From: Serilophus lunatus
Lineage: Eukaryota > Chordata > Aves > Passeriformes > Eurylaimidae
NCBI GenBank assembly: GCA_013399895.1
Contig: VXBA01005910.1
Location: 270,108-334,107 of the forward strand
DNA length: 64,000 nt
Direction of reading: 5' to 3'
The notes beneath the pieces were generated by a model that saw only the letters and a program-made list of their open reading frames with translations, did no database searches and was not told the DNA's origin. Numbering within the stretch: the first letter of the stretch is position 1; each line of letters begins with the position of its first letter. The position numbers were made by a program, and so were the translations under genes. Below, piece after piece: positions 1 through 12,300 of this stretch.

Positions 1-300
1 CCGGGCCGCCTCGGGGGCCCGCCCGCCCCCCGTGCCCCAGCGCATCGAGGAGAAGCGCCGAGCCGCACTGCTGGGCGGCGGCCAGGCCCGCATCGACGCC
101 CAGCACAAGCGGGTGAGCCGCGGGCGGCGCGGAGAAGGGCCCCGGCCCGCCGGCCCCACGGCGAGCCCGCAGGGCAGGGCAGAGCAGGGAACGAGCGGTG
201 TTGCCGCGGGCACGGCCGGGCCGCTCCGTGCGGGGCAGTGCAGAGGCCCCTCGGTGGGCAGCTCGCTCAGGCCGCGTTAAAGGCTGCATTGCCTGGGAGC
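1..300. promoter_or_regulatory. CpG-rich 5' region of PCCB (right-hand part of a CpG island)
   Basis: The first ~290 bases are very GC-rich with dense CpG, then composition drops sharply. This is the usual promoter-associated island covering exon 1 and the start of intron 1. The promoter itself and the transcription start are left of the window. Confidence 0.65.
2..112 (+). CDS. PCCB: PCCB exon 1 (partial)
   Basis: Frame is fixed by the end IDAQHKR followed by donor GTGAGC at 113. The 37 visible residues begin RAASGARPPP, an Arg/Ala/Pro-rich tail of the mitochondrial targeting peptide, then enter the mature protein at RIEEKRRAALLGGG. No in-frame ATG is present, so the start codon lies upstream of the window. 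Ends in phase 0. Confidence 0.93.
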
Positions 301-3300
301 CCGGGCAGGGAAAGAACAGTCCCCGTACTCAGCCTTTGAACTCACCGGGGTTGGGTGTAATGTGTGTGAGGTGCCCTGGGCAGAAATGGCAATTACTGCC
401 TATCGTGTGATGGTAAATTGTGGGTTGTTTTAACACTGCCCGGGGTTTGGAGTCGCCGTCCAGCACAGTTTCATCTTTAGGTTGATGGTACAAATCTAAG
501 ATGATCTGAGGGATGAGAGTGGGAGCTAGAGTGGAAGTAAGGTAGAGGAAAAGACAGTTGGGAGGGACGACAACAGCTGGGATTTTAGTTTGCCTCTGTT
601 GTTTGGAATGTGAGCCGTGCTGACTAGGATGACAGCAGAGGTTTCCTATTTCTGTGTGTTATTTCTTGCTGAGGTGTCTTTTCGTTTTGGTGCGAGGCCC
701 CGGGGGTGCCACGATGACTTGTAGACGCCAAGGAGGTGGGAATGGCCACTCACTTGAAGGCTCCATCAGTGCCCATCTGCCTGCCAGCAGCTCCCCCTCA
801 CAGTTACACAGCATCTGAGAGAGCTGGTGCTTACTGTGTTACAGGCAGGACACTGACACACAATATACAAACATTTCTGTCTGTCTGAGGAGCTCAAACA
901 CCTTGTATTTTGTATAAATTAAATCTGCGGCTTACCTCAGACTGCATTTGCTGGTTTTCATGAACTTTTTGGCCTAGTGGTCAGTTTTGTAGAGGAGATG
1001 AACTGTTTTAATGCCCTGGAGCTGCAGGGTCACACATCCCCTAAAGAAGACAACTCATGTACTGCCTTTGCAGACAGATGCCAGCCTGGGTTGGGGGTAA
1101 TAGCAACTTTGCCTGGAAGGTGAAGACACAAACAACTTTGCAATCGTTTGTGACTGCATGGCACTGAGAAGGGATGTGCAGATCTGCTCATTCATTGTGT
1201 GCTTGGCCCTTCCCCTACTTTTGCCCATCCCAATGTCCAGCAGAAAAGAGCACAAAAGCATTTTGTTGGGGATCCCTGCAGGCTGCCACACTTCCTTTTC
1301 CCTTTCATTGGCTGCACTCAGATATGGCACTTGATGAATTAAGCCCTGAGCTGATGGGAAGGGCTCCTTTAGCTGTGGAAGGGCTCCATGGTTAAGAATA
1401 GAACAATGGCCTTAATTGCAGCATTTAATGTGTAGGCAAAAATAGCTGTGATGCTTTTATATCTTGTTGAAAAGTCAGATTGTTTCCTTTCTCCTGTGGC
1501 AGTGCTGCTCCAACAGTCAGCCTTGTTTTGGGGGTCTGGCTTGCACTGTGTTTGTTTTTGAGAAGGATAATCGCTATAAAGGCTATTTCCAGCTCTGGGG
1601 GCCTGCAGTTGCATCATGGGCCCAATGTAGCAGATCAAGTGAAGCTCTGTTTGGTTAAACTGCATCTGCTGGGGGTCAGCAAACGGCCAGAAGCACCTGA
1701 TGGCTCCCTGAATTGTTGGTTGCTCTGTTCCAGGGAAAGCTGACAGCAAGGGAACGAATTCTGCTGCTCCTGGACCCTGACAGTTTTGATGAATATGACA
1801 TGTTTGTGGAACACAGATGCTCTGACTTTGGGATGGACTCCAGTAAGAATAAGGTAGTTGTATTTCCTGTAACTCTTGTTTTGGTGTCCTCTGCTGTGTA
1901 ACCAGCTCACTGATTGAAACTGGACTCTTCTCTTCACATGCAATTTCTTTTATTTGTTTTCTATGTATTTATAACGTCGTTGTGCACATTTGCTTTAATT
2001 ACTCTGTTTCCATTTAACAGCTTCCATAGTTGACTTTTCTGATGTCTAAAATGGACATCTTTTTTATAAGGTCACCTGTTTGGTTCAAACACCTCCCTGG
2101 GGATTGCCTTGGGCTTGTATTTCAAACAGTAGAGGAGGCTGCAGAGCTTTGCTGGTGTTGCTCACACAGAGGGAAAATCCGTGTCTCCCCCAGTGTCTCC
2201 CCGTGATGTTGATGCCTGATAATTTCCTCCATGGGACAAGTGTTGTGATTTGGTACTTGGGAGGTGTCAGTGGCCTTGCAGATGTGCCTGGTCACAGTTC
2301 CTGGAGCAAAAGGCCTGTTTGTGGGTTGCTGTGGTTTGGGGTGTGGTGAGAAGCTGCTCTGTGTGTGCCCCATGCTGCACACTATGACTACAACTTGTGT
2401 TTGGGCAGTTATTGAACCACTTCGCTGATTTTCAGTCCTTCAAGTTGCAGGACTGCAGCCTGGGGGTGAGGGAGGGATCAGCAGACTTCCCGCATGAGCA
2501 GCCAAGGGGAAAGATTTGTTTGGCTGAGTAGCCAGGAGCCTGGTGGGACTTGGTGCTGGAAAGGATGTTGTGTTAGACCTCCTCCCCTCTCCCGAGCGTA
2601 GCAGCAAATGTCTTCTCTAAGTAATTTCCTTACCCTGTTCCCCAGCAAACTCAAATACCTGCTGTGTTTCCTGTCCCTCCACCTGCACCCCACAGTGCTG
2701 GGGGCAAACGGCTGTTTCTGAAAATGAGGAGCAGCAGAGTCCTGAGCGTGACAAGAGGGTTAATTTTTAACTTGTCCTTCAGAATTCCCCTTTCAGAGAC
2801 TGCAGGCTGTGTTTACAGAGCCCAGTTTCACAACAGGTGACCTAACTGTGGCCAGTGAGCTGGAATATTAGGTTAGCATTGAATGTCTCTGAGTTCCTGG
2901 AGCTTTCTGAGGGTAAGGTAAGACTTACACTCACACCCAGGCCACCTGTGAGCTGCTTGGGCTTTGGGAATCACCTGTGGGTGATGGGCTGCAAGTGCAG
3001 GTGTGTGTGACCATCCTGGGAACAGGCCACCTTGGGCACGAATGACCAGACACTTCTCTTTTTTTTGTTAGTATTAGACAACAAAAAGCATTTCAATGCC
3101 CAAAGTGACAGCCCAGAGAAGTTCTTTCCTACTCTTGTCTTGAAAGACTTCTTTGTATTTTCTTTACCAAGAAGTGAGACAACATAAATTAAGCACATTT
3201 TAAGGCTCAGAGGCTCCATTTCCTCTTTCAGCTCTTTCTTCTTCCCTTATTTACAGTGTGAAAAATGGGACAGATCAAGTTGAAGCATTTGAGGTGACTG

Positions 3301-6300
3301 TGATTACATTTTTTGACCTTTCCAGCGTGTTTTTTGTACACCGTATCAGCACCTCAAAGGTTTGTGTGCTGTGTCCATTCTTTCAAAAACACCACATAGA
3401 CCTAAGAAAAGGTATGTCCTGTCTCTAAGGACATGATTTGCCTTAACTCCAGATGTGCTGAAATTTGAAGGGAAACTGCTACATTCATTGATCTTTACAC
3501 TAATACACAACAAATATCTGATATTACCTCCAGTTTTCTTTTTCAGGGCTGGAGAGGATCTCTGTGGAGCTCCCACTGCAAACAAGAAAGACTGCTCTCA
3601 GGCAGTCAGTCTTTGCTTTGACTTAGTCCAAGTTTGTGGGATTTTCAGTGGGCATGTTGCTGCTTTGATGTTTCTATTTACTGTTTTTAATGAATTTATT
3701 TGCTTTTAATGCAGTATCCTGGAGACAGTGTGGTGACTGGCCGGGGTCGGATTAATGGGAGACTGGCTTATGTCTTCAGTCAGGTACGGCTTTGCTTATT
3801 GCTTTAAAATAGTGTGAACTTACCCTTTGAAATAAATTCCCAGTGGTTCAGTGTGGCCATGTGCCTGTTTGCCTGTTACCTGTCAGCACAAGCTGGACCC
3901 GAGATCCTGTGGGAGGAAGCAGAGCACCTTCAGACAAGAAGCAGCAAAACAGCTCGTGACAGATAACGTGTAAATAGATAAAGTACACTTGTTATGTTAA
4001 AATACAGTTTTTGTATTAAAATAAAAATGATTTAGAGGAAACATCAGAGGTAGAGACTTATCTTGGTTGGTGTTACCACTGTGAAAGAAAGGCTTTCTTT
4101 CAGATCACTGGTAACTGCTGCTCTGTTCTGGCCCACAAAGTAGCCTTTGTTCCATTTGCCCTCGTGGCCCAAGCGACTGTTGCTGTGTGACCTTGGGGCA
4201 AGTCGTACCCTCTGCCGTTTTTGTGTGGTCCTTCCAAGGAAGGACACTGGTCCATGGGCCTGGACTTAAGACAAGCCAAACACAAACCTTCAATTTATAA
4301 GAACACAAGTAGAGGGCAGTTGTTATATTAAAAGAATTTAAAAGTGCCCCTTTCTGATAAACCCAGCTCTTGTTGTATTTGTATTTAAAGATCTTTTTCC
4401 CCTCCAGATCGAGCTGCCGCCTGAGATGCTCCTTCCTTTTTGGTGCAGCTGGTTGTCATAGTCAGCTGTTCTCTGGTTTTGGGGCTACTTTGGGAGTAAG
4501 ACTTGGTGGGAAGGCATCAGAGCAACTCACCACAAGTTGGTTCTGGGTTCTCTTGGTGCCAGGAGGTGTAAATGTCCCTTCTTAACTTTCAGATCAGTGC
4601 CAGGGCCTCCTCTTGCTTGTTGGAAATCTTGCTGTTCAGGCCCAGGGGTAGCACCAACAGGCAGTTTTGGCTGACATAGTCCCTGCAGCACCCCTGAAGG
4701 GGTAATTAGCTCTTGGACAAAACTCATGAATGTACAATGGTGGCATATGGTCAGGTTTTTATTGTTTTATTAAAGGATTAGTTTGAACTAGATCAACATC
4801 TGGGTCAGTTGTTTTGGAGCAGCACAGTAAATACAGAGCACTATAAGATCGTATTATTTACTTGCAATAATTGACAGCATTCTAATGAAATGTTTCTTTC
4901 CCTAATCTGAAAATTTGCTTTCCTCCAGGATTTTACTGTATTTGGAGGAAGTTTATCTGGAGTCCATGCCCAGAAGATCTGCAAGGTAATATTTCACAGG
5001 AGAAAATAAACCAAAACATTGTCAGTGTCCTTTTTTCTCTCAGTTGTGATACTGACTTGGTGACAGTGTTTTGTGACTGACTCTGGTGGGCTCTGGCTCG
5101 GTGCTGTGTCCTCAGGTAAGGAGTGAACACACAGGTGGGCAGGGGGTCCCCTCTGGGAGCTTTGGAGTGTAGGAGCTTCTCCAGGTAATAGTGTTGAAAT
5201 TAAGTTGTGTTTTCTGTTGTGCTGCAAAAGATGAGATTCTTGCCCAGTACAAATACCAGTTAACTGGAGAAACATGGAATGAGTTGGGAGCAAATTTTCC
5301 TATAAACATTGTGATGTAGAAGTGTACAGTAGTTATAAGAAGCAAATGTAGCAAGTAAACAGTCTGAGGAGATAAACATTTTTACAACTCAGAGGTCACC
5401 TTGATCCTCAGAGCTGCTGTTATCAGGCACTTGTGGCTATTTATTCTTTCTTGGGTCTCACTGGGAAAGGTGATGTTTGATTCCCAGGGTGGGGAGACAA
5501 GAACTTTGTCATGCCTGAGTGTTGAGTGGTGTGAGCTGGGGAATCTTCCTGAATTTTCTTGCTATGGAATCAGAAACAAGGAGTTTGGTGTAAAGGCCTT
5601 TTCTCCTAAGGAAGTAACTACTTTTTGGCATGGGCTCCTCAGCAGTGAAGGGAGTATGAAACTAGAAAACACAAAGGCATTGGGCTGGATAACAATAGCT
5701 TGGCTTTATCTAAGGACTTGCTGGTAGGAAGGACTTTCACATTGGAGCTCTGAGTGTCAGTATTAGGAAGGGATTTAATGGGATGGGAATGGTGGGATGT
5801 TTTCTGTTGTTTTGTTTCTTTTTTTATCTTTTATTTCTAAAGCAGCAGGGAGAGTCCTGATCATAGATCCAGGGAAAGTGTGAGTCCTTCTGGCTGGTGC
5901 TGCTCTTGGTGGGCAGCAGTGTCAGTGGTGAGTCCCAAAGTTTGAAGGCTCTGGATGCATCTGCTCCTCTGGGTCTCAGTCTTTGTGTGTTTAGGAGGAA
6001 CTTCAGTGTTTGGAAAAGCCTTGAAATAAATAACTAAATAATCTATAAAGAAGTCCCTGGAAAACAGCAGAATGTGTCAGTGAACTTGTTTCAGTAATCT
6101 GCTCTAACAGGACAACAGGCTTTCTAGGAAGAAGCAATAAATGCCAAATGCACTGATTTTTAATCAAGTGTTTGCTCATGCCCTGTGTAATGGCCACGTC
6201 AGCAAAGGAGGGCAGTCCTGCCTCACAGAGCCCGTGTTACACAGCCCACACGGGTCTGTTGGGAGTGGGGGATTTGAGTTGTGGAGCCATTCTGTGTGTC

Positions 6301-9300
6301 TGCCACCCTAATATTTCAACTTCTAAACAGACTTTCAGGAAGTTTTGCACCGGATGACAGCATGTAGGAACAAAGCCCCTCTGGAACTGTGCAGAGCCAT
6401 GTTCTGGCTGGGATTTTGGGCACTAGTGACTTGAGTGGGACTGAGTGGTTTCTGTGTTTCTAAGCAATACAAAAATTCAAGGTTGATGGTAAAGCACTCT
6501 GAAAGACAGGACTAGAATTGCGAAACTCTTAGTAAAATCAAAGATTGTTTGAAATAAGGTATAATTTTGTAGCAATGATTGAAAGGGCTAATACAGGTCA
6601 GGGAAAAGCAACTTCAAATTCAAAATGGGGCTTGAATGACAATGTGTGGTTTTACAAAAGATTATTTAGGAGCTAAAGCAGAGCTTGATGTTAAAACATA
6701 ACGTAATGTGCCAGTGATGTAGTGTTATAAAAATGGCAAACATTTTCCTGGAATCCAATAATCAAGATTACTTTATGCAAGGCATGTAAGGAATTCAGTC
6801 CTCCCACTTAAGACTCTGTTGAAGTATTGTGTTTCTTGAGGCAATAACTGAAATGATCAGAGGCCTAGAAAACTGGATGTAGAGAGAACAGTGTGACTGA
6901 ATTAGTGGTGCTTAGCCCAGGAACATGAAGGGGAATATGGAGACTGAAGGGAGATTTGGGGTTCCTGAATGTTCAGAGGTGAAGGCCAAGAAGTAGTTAA
7001 TTGCTTTCTCTCTGCTGTGAATCAAAGAAAGGTAATTCAATTCCAAATTTCCAGAGGAAAGATTTAGTTTAGTCTTCCCAAAGAACTTCTAAGAAGGATA
7101 ATCAAGCATTAGAATATTCTGCTTTGAGAGATTACAGTCAGCACTGGAATAAACTTTGAGGATCAGATTAGACATATATGGGGGAGTGTTCAAGGTGCAG
7201 TGGAGGTCCCTTATGAACCGGGATGAATTGGTCCCAACCTCTGTGACTGTGTCCCAGTGTGTTCTCCAAATGTGCACCATCCAAACCCGGTGCAGAGTGT
7301 GGAGGTGCAGGGCTGGCAAGAGAGAGAAATTGTAAAAGTCATGGGAGGGATTAAATGTGTATCTTGTAGCCTCCAGTCTGAATGAAGCCAAACATGAACT
7401 TCAGTGAGCAGGTAGAGACTGAGAGTTAATAGGATTAAAAGGCAGGCTCAGTAGGCAGTTCAGATTCTGGCACATCGTGAATTTTTTTTCTAGGGGATGC
7501 CCATTTTGGAGTTTATTGGCTTGGGGTTTAGCTCAGCTGGGTCAGTAATGAGGAGTTTGTGTTCATCACCAGATCATGGACCAAGCTGCCATGGTTGGAG
7601 CACCCGTGATTGGGCTGAACGACTCCGGAGGAGCCCGAATCCAGGAGGGAGTGGAGTCCTTGGCAGGCTATGCAGACATATTTCTGGTGAGTAGGCTGCT
7701 GGATGGCCAGGGGGCTTGGCACCCACAAAGAGGGACAAAGTAAAGGAAACAGTGGCTGAAGCAGCTTGTGAGACCAGGACCTTGGTTCTGTCCATTTTTT
7801 AAAGAAGGTACTGCTGAGCCCTGTAAAGCTGTGATCCAGTGAAAGGCTTTATAGGAGCTGTGTCATAAGAGTGAAAGAACAGGCAATTTGCTTAATTGGA
7901 AGGAAACTCCAAACAACTATTTAAGTTTTTGATTTACACTTGAATTATCAATTGCTTGTATTGGGATGGAATTTCTCTGAACATCTCTCTGGGCACACCA
8001 TAATTCAATGTTTTGTGCCTATTGCAAGAATTTTTCCTCTAGAAACACTGCTGCTCGTTTTTTCACAGAAGGACGCTATTTTATATGCTTACCAAAACAT
8101 GTTGCTTTAAAGTGCATGCACAGAACATCAACATGATTTTGCTTCCAGTAGGAATGTGAGGTGGGGTGACAGATCAGATGCTGCCAGTATTTGGGTTAGT
8201 GCAGTCTGGGAGGCACAGTCACAGGAGTCAGTTGTGATCCCCTTGAACAGTGAGCAAGGCAAGTGGTTTTTTTTGGACACCAGACCATCTGTGTTGGACA
8301 GCACTAATTCAACTTTGTGTAAAACTCTTTGCCTCAGTTGATAACACCAGATGTCTTTCTTTTTTCCCCCTATTGCAGAGAAATGTGCAGTGTTCTGGGG
8401 TGGTTCCCCAGATCTCCCTCATCATGGGTCCCTGTGCTGGTGGAGCCGTGTATTCTCCTGCCTTAACTGATTTCACATTCATGGTCAAGGTGAGGGGGGG
8501 TATGTCCTGACCTGCTGCTGGGAGCACTGACCTCTCAGGAAGGCGTATTTTCTGAGGTGGTCTCCTGCTTTGGATTGAGCTTATCTGGCATGAAAAGACA
8601 ACAAAAACTTTCCCAAGTAACTTGTAGATAACTGCATTTTTGGTGAATTTTTAATATAACACATTAAGAATTTTTTAAAAATCCACCTTTCTGCTTTACT
8701 CTTTTCTTATTTTGGGAAAGTCTCTAGAGACCATGGCTGTTACTAGGTGCTTTTGCAGCTTGACTCTGGCATTCACTGTGTGGTTTTGCCTTTCTCCCTC
8801 CCCAGGACACATCCTACCTGTTCATCACTGGCCCAGATGTGGTGAAGTCTGTCACCAATGAGGATGTGACGCAGGAGCAGCTCGGGGGTGCAAAGACACA
8901 CACTACTGTGTCTGGTGAGAGCTGGGGGCTCCCCTGAACGTGCTCATGGAATGCAGAGTAATTGAGAGTTGTTCTGGCTAAATGGCTGGTTGGCTCCTGC
9001 AGATGAGTCTGAAGTGATAAAGCTCTGCCTGAGCACAGCTTCTGTATGTGGCTCTTGCTGGTCTGTTTTAGTAATGGAACACAAAACAGGAAAAGTGGGA
9101 GAGTTCTGGGATTTGGAAGGGAAAGTAGCAAATCCACAAAAGGTCTAGAAGTGGGAAGACTGGGCTTAGCAAAGCTGGCCTGGGGTGGAGTTTTTTTTTT
9201 GTTATTCTCCAGAAATCCCTTATTTGCTCACAAATGTGCTGGATTGAACTGCTTAACTCTAAACTGAGTGGCAGTGTGAGATGAAGCACTTCTTTTTCCT

Positions 9301-12300
9301 GTGTTACCCCTCTGGGAAAACTCTGAGTCATGAATCTTCTAGAGGCTCAGATAACTGTGGGATCTCAAATTCTGTGTGATGATGAAGCAAAACCACACAC
9401 AGAGATGCTGCCCAGATCCAGACTTTATAAAAAAAATTGCAGTCCAGGGCTCGAGAGCAGCACAGTAACCTGAACAGGCTTCCAGAAGGCTGGGATCCAT
9501 CTAGGGCTGTGACAGCTGATAAACCACTTCACATTATTTTAAGCATGAGACTAACAATCCAGACCTCTTACAAAGGAACTCTGATGCAGCCATGCATCTT
9601 CTAGATATTTTTAACTGGTCAAATTTGGTGGCTTAAGGGTCCTGGTTGTTAATAGCTCAGGTTTAAAAATTGTGTCTGCATTGGTATGTGTTTGAAAAAG
9701 AAACCTTGCACAATAATGTCCCTCCCTGCTGTACTGTCTCTGTGCAGGAGTTGCACACAGAGCCTTTGAGAATGACATCGATGCTCTGCTGAATCTCCGG
9801 GAGTTCTTTAATTATTTACCTCTGAGCAACCGGGACCCAGCACCAGTGTGTGAATGCCATGATCCCAGGTAAGAGGGGTCTGCCTCTGAACACCCAACTC
9901 CAGGGCTTCCCTGGCCCAGGGGAGCAGAGAGACACGTGCTCTGTGCCTGGGACCTGGGCTTGTGGTGTGTGGAGATGGGAAGTGTTCCAATGTGCACGTG
10001 TCCATCCCTGCTCACTGTTAGGTTTGATTTGATTTTTGAGAGTGATGCTATGCAGGCTGTGTACAGAACATGGGGTAAAACAGTCTCTGGACAGGTGGAC
10101 TCCCACAGTTCCACGTAACAAGTGAGCGAGGCAGAAAACAGCGCAGTGAGGAGTGGGCAGGACTTGCCCTGTTCTATCAGTTGTGTCTGGACAAGTTCTT
10201 GTGAAGGTCAGAGGTGGGGAAGCAACAAGGAGGCAGAAAGCTCTGTGTGTTAGGAGCTTGTCTCGGGCTCATTGTGCAGTTGGCAATGTAGTACAGGAAA
10301 GACTTTCAAGAGGGTAAAAAACTGGCAGTCTGGACTTTTATCCAGGGATTTTTTAAGGACCTGGAGGGACAGCCTGAGCCAGCAAGGGGCATGGGACACT
10401 GAGTGGGCAGCCTTGCTGGAACTGGTAGAGAATGTCAATGGAGTAAAAACATCATGACCCAAGGTCTGGTTGAACATCCAGTTCAGCCCTTTCCACAGGG
10501 GACCCTCTGGGGGCTCTCAGCCCCTCCTGTGTGGGAGGGGCACCTGAATCTGTCCCTCTCTGGTCCTCCCACGTGTGTGATGTGTCTGGTGCTTTTACGT
10601 GCACAGAGATTTCAACGTGTGGGTGGGGAAGGTTCTTTCCATCCTTCACTGAGCTCTGCAGTGTCTTTGCCACAGTTTGTTTGGGGAAAGGGTTTGGGAT
10701 GGAGCTCGCAAATCACTGACCTGGTACCTGAAATACTCAGGTCACTTTTGGATAGAGAAACTCACCAGTTGCTTTTAGAGAATGATCAGACAGGTAAATT
10801 AATTACTGGTCATAAGTTTGTCTAAGGTGTTGATCTTTAAATCTTTTAAGACTGGTGTGGTTTGATAGTGACAAACCAAAGCAAATCCCTTGTATTATTG
10901 GTAAGTTTGGGGGTTCTCTCTGAGGTTATCATGGCCTTTCTAAGCATTCAACATATTGTAGTGGGATAATGACTCCCTATAGACTTGATTATGGTGTTTC
11001 AATTTCATTATAGAAACAACAGTCCATTTTTTAAATTGATGTACTTTATAACAGGCAGTTTATTTTCTTGTGAGAAGCTGTCAGTTCTGTTGTAGCTACT
11101 AATGTATAAGAGATTAGCTCTTTATTTCTTAAGGGAGACAATCTTTTTCACAGCTTGAAGCACTATTAAAGGATCACAGTATAATAAATGCAATTTGTAC
11201 TGAGAACTTCAATTTAGTAGCATTTATAAATGTAAAGACAGATCTATTTGTTAAATCTGCCTGTTTTTATAGCAGCATCTCAAATATTTCTCCCATTTGT
11301 GGCCCTAATGCATAGATTGGTATTATTCCATCTGCACATCCTAATAGACTCCTTTTGCTTGGGATTGATGTGTTTGATCCTTATGGCTGCTCCAGTCCCA
11401 GCCCATTTCTCTAGAGGAATTCCTCTCTTCTTGCATCATTTTCACACCATTGCCACAAAAGATGCAAATCAAATGTAACCTACTTTTGTCTTCAGTGTTA
11501 AGTCCTGAGGCTGGTGGGGTTGTTTAGTTGGTTTGTTTTTCCCTCTAAGGTAAGTAAGTTCTTGGTGTTGAAAAATGTCAGTGTTGGCTGCTGGAACTCG
11601 TGGTGGTGGTTTTTGTTGTCTGTGCCTGCATGTTAAAGGGTTAGAAGTGCCTTACAGTACCAAGCTGTGCAATGTGACTGTCCCCCACCTTTGGAGGGTG
11701 TCCAGTTCTCTGCATTTGGGGTGTTGCACGACGTGATTTTTACCTGTCTGGGTCTCTACACCTTGCTGGAGGAGCTTTTTGTGAACTCTTGGTTACCAGG
11801 TGCAGTTTCACTTCTGCACTGTCCATCTGGGTGGGGGTGTCTCTGGCTGTCCCAGGCTTTGATGATGAGCAGCACTTCCTCCCTGAGAAGTGGCGTCTGT
11901 AGGAAACACAGTTCTCAACCTCTGCAGCCCAGTGACTGCAGCAGCAAGCTCCAGATGTCCTCTCTGTGATGGTCTGAAGGAGATTTCAGATGTGGTATCC
12001 TGGATAATGCCTTCATGCTGATGATAGTTATTTTAATGCTGTTTTAGTTTCCCTGAGCACTCAGCAGCACTGTAAATTTATGGGAGCAATAATTTCATGT
12101 TTCCACTTTGCCTATCCTTTGGGGTACCACAGGTCACAGACAGAACTTGGAGCACATCCTTATCTACTTCATGGACAAGAAAGTTTTAGCCTTTTTTGTA
12201 ACTGGGGGTTTAGTCTTAAATCAGTTTGACTTCACCAGATTAAGGATTTGTTAGATTGTTTTATGGAGGTTTTTGTCTGCTATACTTGTAATCATGTGGA

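Larger units (their letters stand above)
4986..7572 (+). other. PCCB intron 4, with CR1-like and tRNA-like remnants
   Basis: GTAATA to CACCAG. It contains a decayed CR1-like fragment near 6785-6990 and a tRNA-like stretch abutting the acceptor (7524-7572). The remainder shows nothing recognisable. Confidence 0.8.

Noticed and set aside
1..280. Plus-strand open frame from base 32 continuing past PCCB exon 1
   Set aside because: The part after base 112 is intron 1; the GTGAGC donor and the match of exon 2 show the frame is not used beyond it. Its ATG at 32 is also out of the PCCB frame.
9372..9475. TGATGATGA and a later CTGA in PCCB intron 7
   Set aside because: No closing stem next to the boxes; TGATGA repeats are common by chance.
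12014..12060. C box-like TGATGAT and D box-like CTGA in PCCB intron 8, suggesting a C/D snoRNA
   Set aside because: The boxes are only about 35 bases apart, with no terminal stem, too short for a C/D snoRNA.
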